Of a DNA stretch of 64,000 nt, positions 38,027 through 50,102 are shown in pieces. The translations under genes were made by a program, and so were the position numbers. Under the pieces are notes generated by a model. That model was given only the letters and a program-made list of their open reading frames with translations. It was not told where the DNA came from and did not search any database. Position 1 is the first letter of the stretch; each line of letters opens with the position of its first letter. This DNA comes from Cyanoderma ruficeps. Lineage: Eukaryota > Chordata > Aves > Passeriformes > Timaliidae. The stretch spans positions 4,522,442-4,586,441 of the forward strand of contig VZDJ01000623.1 of NCBI GenBank assembly GCA_008694505.1, read 5' to 3'.

Positions 38027-38262
38027 TAGAATCATAATCCTAGAATCATAAAGGTTGGAAAAGACCTCTGTGATTGAGTACAGCCCTTAACCCAGCACCA
38101 CTCTATTCACCACTAAACAGTGTCCCCAAGTGCCACATCCACATGCTTTTTTTGAACATTTTCAGGGATGGCACTTCCACTACTGCCCTGGGCAGCCTAT
38201 TCCAACCTGACCACCCTCTCATTGAAGACTTTTTTCCTAAAATGCAATCTAAACCTTCCTGT
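38027..38262 (-). mobile_element. CR1 LINE 3'-end fragment, minus strand
   Basis: It starts with TAGAATCATAATCCTAGAAT, an imperfect terminal repeat, then AAAGGTTGGAAAAGACCTCT. The CAAGTGCCACATCCACATGC and CCTGGGCAGCCTATTCCAAC phrases of avian CR1 follow, ending near AATCTAAACCTTCC. It is short and diverged. The 122-codon plus-strand open frame crossing it is an artefact. Confidence 0.9.
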
Positions 38263-38910
38263 GTACCAGGCTCTCAAACCACAGGAATTCTTCAGAAAAA
38301 TGACCTCTGGTCTGTACCTTACACTAGAGCCTGTGATAGATACGTTGTGTCATTGTCTGCACAACACACAGCAGCTACTCAGGATGTTTCTGCTCTTTCT
38401 TATTCTCTTCTGGGTGTTGATTATGTGCCCAGTCTTGTATAATGCTTAAGAACACATTGTTCTCTTGGAGAAGGTCATTGCATACATATTGGATATACAA
38501 TGCAATTCTAGACCTCAAAAGAGCTCTTTCAAAGTGATTTTCTTTCACTTGCTAGTAAAAAAGGTCAAAAAAACACTGCATTTTTCACACTGAAGCAAAT
38601 CAAAAGCAGAGTTGGATGCTCAGGAATTTTTTCTGCCAGAGATGATGTTATGCTTAGAGCACAGGGGTCATTAAATATACCAGTGTGCTCTTACAAGAAT
38701 AAGGCACGAAGGCTTCAGCATTAGTGCCAGGTACTGTGGGTGAAGCATTCTTGAATCAGAACCCTGCCGTGACTTTTTAAGCCCATCTAATAAATATCCA
38801 GGAACCTCAAGTTTCATAATCAGTTTTTCAATTCCTAACTATTGTCAAATACATTTTAGAAATTAATTAAATACCTCCTGCATGAAATACTTTTTGTGAA
38901 TAAGGGTAAG
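38263..38910. other. Unassigned spacer between two CR1 copies
   Basis: No feature recognised. The two flanking CR1 fragments point in opposite directions. Confidence 0.5.
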
Positions 38911-39328
38911 TGAAGATGGGGAAGGGCCTGGAGGGGAAGCCATACAAGGAGCAGCTGAGGTCGCTTGGCCTGTTCAGCCTGGAGGAGACGGAGGGGAGAC
39001 CTCATGATGGTCTGTAACTTCCTCACGACGGGAAGCAGAGGGGCAGGCACTGATCTCTTTTCTCTAGCGAACAGTGACAGGACCTGAGGGACACAAGTTG
39101 TGTCAGGGGAGGCTTAGGTTGGATATCAGGAAATGTTTCTTCACCCAGAGGGCGGCTGGGCACTGCAACAGGCTCCCCAAGGCAGTGGTCACAGCACCAA
39201 ACCTGTCTGAGTTCAAGAAGTGTTTGGACAATGCTCTCAGACACAGGGTGTGATTGGTGTGCAGTGCCAGGAGTTGGACTTGATGATCCTTTTGGGCCCC
39301 TTCTAACTCAGGATATTCGATGATTTTA
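38911..39328 (+). mobile_element. CR1 LINE 3'-end fragment, plus strand
   Basis: Sense orientation: GCCTGTTCAGCCTGGAGGAG, GTTGGATATCAGGAAATGTT, TCTTCACCCAGAGGGCGGCT, CAACAGGCTCCCCAAGGCAG, GAGTTCAAGAAGTGTTTGGA, CCAGGAGTTGGACTTGATGA, then TCTAACTCAGGATATTCGAT and the tail GATTTTATG. The phrases agree with the inverted copy at 4349. It has a 5' truncation and no intact frame. Confidence 0.94.
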
Positions 39329-41631
39329 TGGCTTCTCAGGAAGGTCTGTTTTGTCTATCACCTTTCAAGTGACTTTGTGGTGGCCTTCAAGTCCTGACAC
39401 TGGTTTGATGTAATCTTTTCTCTCTATCCAACTGCACTTTTACAATCAGCCTACATTTTCCAATTGCAATTGTACTTCCATTTCAACATTTGAATCCAGC
39501 TCCAAAGCTTCCATCAAATAAATCCCAGAGTGGTTTAGCATCTGTACAAATGACATATTGCAGACACAGTATGCTGAAATATGTCGTAAAAATTCAGGTT
39601 TTATGTGGTAGTCTGAGATACTTGACTGAAAGCACAAACTGTGCTATCCAAGAGCAGATGTTAATTAATAAGTCTTGTATCATATGTGTTCTTTGCTATT
39701 TACTGTGCTGTTTGAGAAGTGTATTTCCAGACTAGCTCAGTTATCTCCAAGACAGATTGAGTCTTCTATTGTCTCATCAGTCTAAGAAGACAGTCAAATT
39801 CTTACCTTTTGGAGAAGATATTTTGTCTGAGCAGTTCCATGTGTGCTAAAGCATATCCATCTGGCATCCATGAAGGGAACTCAATGTGATAAATATTACT
39901 ACAAATTAGCATAGTTTGAAACCTTGGCTCCAAAAGGATTTAATTAACTGTATTTACTGAATGGTCTTGGGATGTGTTTTAAAACTACTCCCTGCAGAGA
40001 GATGAAGGTAAACACAGACTTTGACACTGCATGCTTGTGTTTGTGTGTGTGGATGTCTCCTCTGAAACTTTCTCCTGTCCAGAATAGAGGTTTTGTTTTC
40101 TTGTTCCAAATGGAATATCCAAAAACTTAGTCATTGGCAGTAAAACTTTTGGGTGCCTGAACTCTTCAAAATAAAATGTCAATAGCTGGGGTTTTTTTAA
40201 CATATGACTGAGGGTAAAAGCGCTATTGCCAACGTTTATCAGTCATTAAACTTTCACTCAGTGCAGATACAATCTGTGTGCCTGGGAGCTGAAACAAGAA
40301 AAAACACATATTCCAAGGCATAAACAAAGATCTCATATGATTATAGTGCTGACCTATTTTTGGTTAAAATACCTTCCAGAACAGCTGTGGATCACTAGGC
40401 ACATACTTATGGACAGGTATTTCATTGCAGATTGATGGAAGTTCCCCTTTTGGCAGTAGCAAGTATTAGGTGTAGGATGTAGAGAAGCAGCCAGTTTTGT
40501 GAGGAAGCATAAAAGTAGCAGTAGAAGATTAGGAAGGGCAACTGGAACCACTTCTGGATGGCTAGACAGATGGAAATGAATTCAGACACTTTGGAAAGTA
40601 AATTAAATTACAAATCGAGTATGTGCAAAAATTAAGGGACCAATAACAAAAGACATTAGGAAAACTTAAAAAAAAATTAAAAAATGATTCAACAACTGCT
40701 CAGTTTTGTTGTGTTAGGTGAAATAAAACTCCAGATAGACCAACATCAAGATATGTAAATATAGTGAGGATACTTTAGATTCATATTTTGTAACTGGCGT
40801 GGTACACTAGTAGACTGATCCACCTACAAAATGTCGCACATTCATAGTAATGATTTCTGGAAGACAGAAAGAATATTACTTCACAGAATGGGATTAGGTC
40901 AGGTCCTCAACTGATGCAAATTGCCATAGTTACTTTGATTTCAGTGGAATTATGCCAGTTAATTCTGGACTAAATATTCAACTGAAGAATTTACTTTTTA
41001 AAGTTTCAAATGTTTCATTTAATACCTTCTGTGCTGGAGAAATTCTTTCTTCCATGTTTCCTCTGTACTTCTGATTTTTTTTTCTATGAATTACTCAGCC
41101 TCTTTTTTCAGCAATTAAGGCCCTTTTCTGAATTTATTAAATTAGAACAAATATTTTCCAGGAAGACATAATAGGAATGTATCACTTGGGTTCATTTGCA
41201 AGGCAGAGGAATCCTAGTCAAAATGATGTTTCAGTTATAAATTTTTGGAATCTACAGTTACATTGATATTTGTCTTTTATTTGTTGGAATTTGGAGTTGA
41301 CTTTCAACATAATTTTCGGTTTTCTATAAGTCTCTTGCATCAGTACATGTGAGATTTGGTGTCAATGTAATATTCTTATATGTGTATATATAAGAATATT
41401 TATGTGTGTATATGTGTATTTCTTTTAGGTTTATGTAAATAAAAGAAGTTATAGATAATTTTAATACATAACATAACGTTTGTAAGATATAATACATTAT
41501 GAGATTAGTAATGATAGAGAAAACCCCAAAATATTGCCCAAGGTGTTAAGAAACATGCAGTTTGTAATTCTGAGATTTTCTATAATATCTTTGTAAACTG
41601 CTCACTCACTCTGTGTCAGTTCCCCTTTACT
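39329..41631. other. Unassigned AT-rich non-coding DNA
   Basis: No gene recognised. The AT-rich inverted repeat at 41369-41400 is listed separately. Confidence 0.55.
41369..41400. repeat. AT-rich perfect inverted repeat (hairpin)
   Basis: AATATTCTTATA and its exact complement TATAAGAATATT are separated by TGTGTATA. One further T-A pair can close, giving a 13 bp stem. It sits in a TATATG/TGTG low-complexity zone, so slippage may have produced it. Confidence 0.85.
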
Positions 41632-42206
41632 TGTGGTGGTTTAACCCCAGCTGCAGCCAAGTCCCACACGGCTACTCACTTCCTCCCCCAGCAGCAGGAT
41701 CAGAGAGAGAACTGGAAGGGTATAAAAGCCAGAAAACTCATGGGTTGAGATACAAACACTTTAATAAAGGACACAAAAGCTGCACATGTAAGCAAAACAA
41801 GGAATTAAGTCTCCTCTCCCCATGGGCAGGCAGGTGTTCAGCCATCTCCAGGGAGAGCAGGGCCCATCACATAATGGTGAGCTGGGAAGACAAGCAGCAT
41901 CACCCCAAATGTGTCCCTCCATTCCTCCTTCTTCCCCTCGCCTTATATGCTGTCCACAATATCATATCATCTGGAATATCCCTTTGGTCAGCTGGGGTCA
42001 CCTGTCCCAGCTGTGTCTCCTCCCAGCCTCCCACACACCCCCAGCCCCTTTGCCAGTGTGGCTGCAGGAAAGGCCTTGGCTCTGTGTAAGTCTTGCTCAG
42101 CAGTAACAAAAACATCTCTGACGCTGTGCCCAAGAGAAATCTGCAACACAGCCCTGTATCAGCCACAGAGCAGAAAATTAACTCGACCCCAGCCAAAACC
42201 TGCACA
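41632..42206 (-). mobile_element. Solo LTR of an endogenous retrovirus, minus strand
   Basis: On the plus strand it runs from TGTGGTGGTTTAACCCCAGC to CCAGCCAAAACCTGCACA. On the minus strand it therefore begins TGTGCAGGTTTTGGCTGGG and ends GGGGTTAAACCACCACA. I recognise this as an LTR type common in songbird genomes. Minus-strand signals in order are CCAAAGGGATATTCC (about 41977-41991), GCATATAAGG as TATA box (41942-41948), ATTAAA as poly(A) signal (41760-41765), then TATCTCAACCCATGAGTTTT. There are no gag, pol or env remnants on either side, so it is a solo LTR. No exact target duplication is visible (TTACT before, TGCTT after), suggesting age. Open frames up to 158 codons across it are not genes. 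Confidence 0.88.
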
Positions 42207-45200
42207 TGCTTCTGTTTAAGGAGACATTCTCTTTCCTTATCACTAGATAGTGAGGATAAAACTGCTGGTACCTCATGTGCTGCCTTGACATGGTCAGGTG
42301 GAATCAGATTCATTCCACCCAACCTTGTTTTTGGCGCTGTAATTTTTTATCTACCTTCATGGACAAAGGAGAAAAACCTACTTCCAGAAGTTGCTTGTTC
42401 CTATCCATCTTATATTCCTCTCTTATGCCAAGGTGAATCCATCCCTGAGATGTCCATTTTGTTCTCTTCGGGCTGGAAGGAGCTTAGATTTCTAATCTTG
42501 AAATTGCTGAAATTAGAGAACTTAATCACACACTATTAATTGAATATTAATTACATATACAACCAAATAAACTGTCTTGAGAAGACTGGATTTTATAAAT
42601 TGTTATATATCTAAACCTATTCACATAATCACTGATATTTTTTGCTGGCTTGGAATTTCCCAACAATTCATAGCAGAAGTATCTGAAGGAGGAATTTGAG
42701 GGGGGAACAGATGACTGCAATATAATCAAGTCAACCTTTAGGGAATATTTTGCAAAAGATCAGTCATAAACTATCTCTTTATTATAACCTCCCAGATATT
42801 AGACAAACCATGTGTCGGTGCTTCTGAATTTGAAAGGGGGGGAAATATTCATTGCTGGAAGCAAATCTATGTATGTGTTGATAGGCATCAAGCAGATATA
42901 AAATTAATTTAGCCTGGTTTATGCTGAGTTCAGGACCATTACAGATCTATGTGAAGGCTTAAATTATGGGTCACCCTTAAGATGTATAAAATTGCCTGTT
43001 CCACGGCAACCCATTAAAGTGATCTCTTATGCCTAGAGGGGTTTAGGGTTTTTTTAACTTTTTCAATGCTTTGGTTTTTGGGCAGGCCATAAAGTCAAGA
43101 CTTGTGCCTGGAAGGCCAAAGCTCTCTGTTTGACCTGTGATTGCTCTGTCTATGCAAAGCAGGCTGCAGGAACAACATACAAATAAGTTAGACTTCTTTC
43201 AGTGGGATACATTTGCTCGACCTCAACTTCCTTTACTATTTCTGGAGCTTATAATTTATATATAATTATTTATGTATCATTTATATATAAGCCAAGATTA
43301 CCTTTAGCAAACACCATAGTTAAACTGAATTTCCTGCTCCACACTGAAAAGTAGACTCCTCTTTGAAGCTCTTTTGTGTCACCTATGTTTTCTCCTTTGG
43401 TTTTCTCTTGCCTTCAGAGATGATATATTTGGTCTCTGATGCAGTTCTTCATGCAAGGCAATGATCACTGACCATGTCCTAAAGCTGGAGAGGAAGTAAG
43501 GTTAATAAATTGAAAATTTGAGTATAAAATACACTTTATGAATAGTATAATGAATAATTTAAATTTATGTTCTTTGAACCATATGCCACAATCCTTAGTG
43601 AATTTTTAGGTTTAATTAACTTTCCATGAAATCTCTTAGGTGTTTTCACAGGCCAAATTCAGCATATTCTGAAAAAAATATGTTAAATTATATACACTGC
43701 AATATTTTAAATTATAACTTCTCTCTACACACACAAACTACGTTAACACAGCTGTGTAATGCCCTTTTGACTGAAACTGAAAGGAACTCCAGACAAGAAA
43801 CCTGTGCATTAACTTTACTCTTTCATATAACTTCTTCTACTTGGTTCTAACTCATTACTGACTAATCAGCTCTCTGGCAGGGTCCAGTGTATAAAAAGCA
43901 CCAAAGTAACTTAAAGCCACTTTTGTTCTCCCATCACTTATATGAGGAGGTATGAAATACACAATTCAACTCATTGTGCTTTATACCACTTCATAACCAG
44001 CCCTCATCTAGTTTTCCTTTCACTAATGGCAGTAAAAGGGTTCTGACTAACTTGGGAAAAGTATGGCCTCAAATAATTATGGTTTCCTGAACACAGCTCA
44101 GATGGTAGATACACTCAACCTTTGTATTTCCTGGGATATTGGCCTAACCAACAAAAAAAAAAGGCACAAAAACTTCATTCACATCTCTTTTTTTAGTAGC
44201 AGAAAGGGATATTATGTAACTTAGGAAATTTGATAAAGATGCAGCTTCAGAGATGGACAAGTTAATGGAAGCATTCTGGTTGCCTCAAAGGAACTATGTC
44301 TCTTTGCAACAATCATGGCTGAAGAGTCCCCCAGGGCTTGGAGTCCTCTTCTGTACTGCTGAAAGGATAATATTTAGAACAGAGACAACCAACTATTCAT
44401 CCCCTGCCCTGATTTATGCTGTACACTTAGGATAACACTCATGCAGTAGTGGAAATTGTCAAAGTTTTGCCTATCTTTTAAGCCCTGGGCAAGGAAGGAA
44501 GGGGAACAAGAAGCTTGAATGAAGACCTGAATATAATACATGCTGCTACTGTGCATAGTACTTATAGACACATTAATATGTTTCTCTGGAAATACTTTTG
44601 ACCTCTAGGTGTTCAGAGGCTCAGTTTAGTCCTGCTTTTGCCATGAATAAGAGCTTTTTGCCTGCAGAATCTGTTCTCTGAGGCACCATAGAGAGTGACT
44701 ACTACAGCTTATTTACAGTGTGACATGAGGCTTAAGGAAATGCCCAGAAATGCACAGCTGGAAGAGGAGAGAATGTCAGAAGACAAGGAAGACTGGATGT
44801 GTCACAGGTGAATAAGGAAATACTCAGCTTAGAAGAAAGCCATGAGGTTAGGACATACTAAGACACATCACTGGCAATGGTGACAAGAAGAGAATTTTTG
44901 TTTGATGGCATAGTACTTGCTGGGATAAGAATGATGACGGGTAGGTGAGGTAATTTATTCACATAATGTTTAATAGTTTTGGCATAACTCAAAGAAAATA
45001 TCGTCCTCTTCTCTAGGCTTTTAGTAATTTATTAGGCTCTGGGCCACCCAGTTCCACCCCCAAACAAGTTCCCTGTGAGCAGCAGCGGGGGGTACTGGAG
45101 GGATTATTCTTTAGGCAGCAATAACATAAATTTTTTTCCAGATAGGTCAGTGATTCTCAAACTAATTTTCCTTTGCTTCTCAATGTGGGGGGCTTGGGAT

Positions 45201-47963
45201 AGGGCACAGTAATAATTATTCGGCTCTATGGCTCCCAGGAACTATAGCCCCTGTTTTCTGCTTCTGTGTGTGGGGTCCATCTGTGCCTGTAATCAAAATT
45301 CTAGGACAGATAGAAACTTCTTGACTCTTAGCTGCCACTGCTTCTTGTGGGAATCTGCCTGGCAATATGCCCGCTCTTCTTTTCCATTCTCTTTGTCTCT
45401 AGTTTGAGAACTCTGATCCTAAGACAGGTTTTGCTTATTTAAATATATATTTTCATATATTTTTTAAAGTTTAAATTTATATTAATTGGTCTCCTTGAAG
45501 CTTTCAACTTCCTTAAGGACTTTGAGGTTGATCTGGTGAATCATTGCAGCCTTTCTGCTTTGCTTTGCTAGTGTCTTCTTTATTTCTCCCCTCTCCTTTT
45601 GTCTTTTAAATTCTCCCCCCTCACGTTCATTATATTACATTGACAGCTTGGGTGAGTGGGGAAGGAAAGGAATAACCCCTTTTTATTCTCTCATTTCCCT
45701 GTGTTACCTCTACTACTCTTGTTTTAACACTAAGAGAAAACATAGCAATGTTGTCATACTTTTTCACTGGCACAGATTCAGTGTTCTGAAAAGTAACCTC
45801 ATGCTCTGAATGGCATCTCTATTTGCTAGGAAATCACTTATTTACTCATGAATGGCTACACCCCTTGCGGAAACTGTCAGGTGTTCTAAACACACATGGA
45901 ACTTTTTTGGGATATACAGGTTTTGGCTTAGCTGGCATCTTAACTAAGAGGCAGTACATAGCATCAAAGTGGAAAAGATCTTGAACTAAATAGAAATGTT
46001 TACAAAAATGTTTAAAACAAGAACTTAAAGAAAAGGGGGAGATATTTACCAAAGATAATTTCTTCCTTATCCTGTCCTTAAAAAGAATTCTCAGCAAGTT
46101 AAACAAGACAGTCACAGGGAGCCCTGCCTATGATTGTTTTGGACTCAGAAAAATTATTTTCTTAAATTAATCCTCCACTTAATCAAGTGCTGCTTGCTCC
46201 ACCACAGTGTGGTGGCTTAATGCCATCCTAAGCAGACTTGGTACAGAGGGCAATTAAACAAGACCATCACCAAATAATCACAAAACTTGAAGCATTTGCA
46301 GTAAGTGATCAAGTATTGTCAAGAAGTAAAAGCAGCTGAAAAATGCATCAGGATAAATATCGTAAAAAGTTTAAGGAAATAAATATGACTCTGTATTTAT
46401 GAGATCTGCAAGGGCTTTCAAGAACTTCCCTGCCATCCTTCCTGACAAAAGTAATGCTCTTGTAGACATTGGCTTGCCTACTGCAGTCCCTGGCCAGAAG
46501 GCTTTCACATACAGGGAAGGGTGAAAAGCAGGAATTCTGTAGAAGAGGAAAATTCTCAGGGATTAATTACCTGATTGGCTGCAGTAATTGGTATGGACCA
46601 AGCAGGCTCACTCAGAGTGAAGCTGGTTTGCTGTTGTCTTTGCCCTGGCAGAGATTAGAATTAGCTGAAACAGAAGGTAACATTTGAATGCTCATGTCCA
46701 TATTCTGAAATTAAGATAATATCACCCAGCTTCTTAAATTATTTCTTGGTTCCAGATGATTTTTTTTTAAGGTAGAATTACCATCTTATGAAAAAAATAT
46801 TCAATTAAAATTCATACGCTGAACAAACACATTCTCTGAAATCTGAGTATTAGCAAGTGGAGTACACTAAAGACCTGATATAATTAAATAGTAACGATAA
46901 CAAAAAAGCATATTGGTCTTTTTAGATCTATTTAAACTCTTAAAACTCTGAAAAACAAATGAATCTTTCATCCATTTAATGTGAGCAGATGAAAAAAAAT
47001 GCTCTACTAGGCAAATTCGTACCTTTATCTGCAAGATCTTATATCTTTAAATAACATAAAATTTATATGCTGACTTTTCAGAAGAAACCACTGGAAGATA
47101 CTGGAGATGATAAACTTCATTGTGAATGCTGTAAAACTGAGACACATTCATAAACTTTGCTATAAAAGTACTCTTTTTGGATGATAATTTTGACCAGCTA
47201 TAAAAATCAGCAAGCCTCAACCCCATCTTCTGTGTCTAACACTGCACAATTTTACTGTCAGTCATTACACACAATACTGACATTCTGACATTTTCAACGT
47301 GACTGAAAGTGCTTATATGACTAAATTAAGCTTATTAAAATGCTGCCGACTTGAAATCTTCACGGACAAAAGGAGGAAATGTCTAATACAGATGCACTTA
47401 ACCCAGTTTAACCCTCATTTTGCTCGTGAGAATAAATCTTTGTGTTTTATCACTGTAAAGAATAAATTTCTCTGTGTGTCATTGCTTTGAATAGGTTGGG
47501 TGAAAAACCCACTCAAACCAATCCAGCACTCCCAACACTGACCACACTTTTATCACACTCACAAGCAAGGGCAAGAGAGGGCCTTAAATTTTCAGAGCAC
47601 ATCCCAGTGGAAACATTAAAGATCTTTCTAGTGAAAATGGGCTGTCTAATACCACAATAAATATAAATCTGCCTGGAAAGGTCATGATTATCCTGGAAGT
47701 CTAACAAATTGAGACACTTGGTTTGGTTAGGAGAAAGCTTTCAGGTTCTGTAAGTGTTATCTGCCCAACATTCATATCATCTCATGCAACACTTCTAGAT
47801 TTATGTTAACCTGAGGTCTACAAGCCCTTCTATTGTTTATTATTTTTTAGTTAAGCAAAATGTTTTAGAGTTCCTATGGCTGAGGCTGGATGAATTAAAA
47901 TGCAAGCTTTGGCAGGATATGTAATTAGTAAATCATGTTTGATCAAAAAGAAGGAAATAAAAG

Positions 47964-48014
47964 AAAATAGTTAAACTGTTAAAAATAGTTAAAATAGTTA
48001 AAAGATAGTTAAAC
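47964..48014 (+). repeat. Imperfect tandem repeat of an AAAATAGTTA-like unit
   Basis: Four to five copies of a roughly 10-base unit (AAAATAGTTA and variants) in a row. Confidence 0.8.
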
Positions 48015-50040
48015 CGTCCTTCAGTTTTATATTACTGTTATCAGGTCTAGAAAAATGACACTGAACCATGCTTAAAATATACTTTAAATCTGACCAGTGT
48101 CTAATATGATGTATTACTTCAAATAAATGTTTTGAGGGAATCTTATCTGCAAGAAGACATTTGCAAAAGTCTTATGCTCATATACATACACATCTCAGAT
48201 CTTTTTATTTCACTTGTGCACAAACAAATAAATCATTGTTTGAGAGTAGAATATGGGATTTTTTTATCCAACCCATTCATTTTTTTCCTATTAGAGTAGA
48301 CAATAAAGTTCTGGAAAAATCTTCCATGTCAGATCAAAACGGACTTGTAGGAAAGAGATTATTTTTTTATTTGATGAAATAAAAGAAGACTGTGTTTATT
48401 AGACGTTATTTGGGGATCTAAAACAATGAATGTTCTGAAGAAATCCAGGAAATACTGTTCTGGTTGTAAACCCACCAAATTTCTAATGTTTGGCTGATCA
48501 TTCTGAGGCTTTTTGTTCAAACTCTGGATCTTACACTGGATTGACACCACCAGTTACATTCATTAGTATTATCAATACCAACATGTTCTTGGTAACTTCT
48601 AATGCTTTGATCTCTTCTGGATACAGCTTAATATAATAGTTTACTTTATGTTGCCTTTATATGCAATAAGGATTCAAAATATTCTTGCAGAGTGTGTGTG
48701 TGTATGCTATATTATATAATGTATGCTAACTGACAAAATCTCAACATCAAAACCTGTCTCTGGTCACCTGAGACTCTTTTTGCACACAGCAGAGCTAGTT
48801 AGCAGAGATCTATTTCATCACATCTTAAAATAAGTGTCAAAGATAGGTCAAGTGTATCACACCCTGGAAGTCCTTATTTCTGTCCATTGACATTTGCAAG
48901 CTCAGCTCTTGATGTCTGCTGCAGAAATCCGAGCACAAGTGTTTATACTTCCATTGTCAGATATGATTAGGAACTTGCAAACAGCACTGAAGTGAGCACA
49001 GAAACATTCCTGAGGCCTCTACTCTAAATCTGTCCAGCTATTGAAGAGATGTATTTATTCCACAGTGACAATTTAAAAAAAATAAAAAGTTTGGAGCTAT
49101 GATAATTTTATTTTCTCTGACTTTGGGATTCCAATGGCACATGCAGGGGCACAGGTTTATGTGTGGTGGTTGCAAAATTCATGAGAAGACAATGCAGTCT
49201 GCCATGACAGCTAATGAGTTCCAAATTCACAGTCTGGCAATAGTACAGACTGGACTCAGCAATGAACAAAATGTTACATGATAACAAGTATTCTGCCTGA
49301 CATGAAAAGTCATGAAAGAAAGAAAGAAAGCAATAGCAGTGCTCAAAAAGGATGGAACTCCTTAAAGTACTAAAAAAATCCCCTGATATTCAGAGCAGTT
49401 AAGCTGAAGACAAAGAGTTTTCATCAGAGAGGGTAAAAGAAACTAATTGTTGGAGGAGAGAACACAATAGGATGACAGAAGATAAATCACAAGTAAAGAA
49501 GGGTGAGTAGTTCTTTCTGTGTCTTTTTGGAGCTGCTGATAATTGATAGTTCTTGGATTCAAACCAAAAGTCTTGCTATATTTGATATAAAGATAACCCA
49601 AATAGCTTGGAGGGAGTTTCATGTGTCTTATCTCACTTCACGAAAACAGTATGTATTTTTAACTGATAACAAGTTCATTTCTGTATGTAGAGTAGGAAAG
49701 AAAGGTGTGGAAAAATGACTGATTTCCAAATACGATAAGAAAATAAGGTAGTGTTTAGTTTAGAAGGTGTGTCTGACAGCAAGCTTTAATTGATAAGCCC
49801 AAAAGCCTTGGAAAATCTGGGGTGGGGGAAATAAACCTTAACCAAAATAGAACAACCATTATTCTGAGGTATAATTTACCTGCATCAAGGAGGCAACACA
49901 TATTGTGCCTTGTTTTGAGCAAAGTCTCTGGATGTATGGAGATTAGATCCAGCAGCAATTAAACCATTGCCTCTGGAACACTGCACATTTCAGTGTGCAA
50001 CACAGGGTGAGGAAAAAAATTGCTTTCTTCAACTACATAT

Positions 50041-50102
50041 GAGAGAGAGAGAGAGAAAGAAAGAAAGTAAGAAAGAGAAAGAGAAAGAGAAAGAAAGAAA
50101 GA
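50041..50102 (+). repeat. Purine tract, GA/GAAA microsatellite
   Basis: A run of about 60 bases of G and A with a single T at 50068, moving from GA units to GAAA and GAGAAA units. A smaller GAAA run sits at about 49316-49330. Long mirror-like purine tracts can form triplex DNA. The open frame rich in Lys/Glu/Arg here is just this repeat. Confidence 0.9.

Noticed and set aside
41613..42539. Open frames of 94-158 codons across the LTR
   Set aside because: LTRs are non-coding; the frames cross the element boundary arbitrarily.
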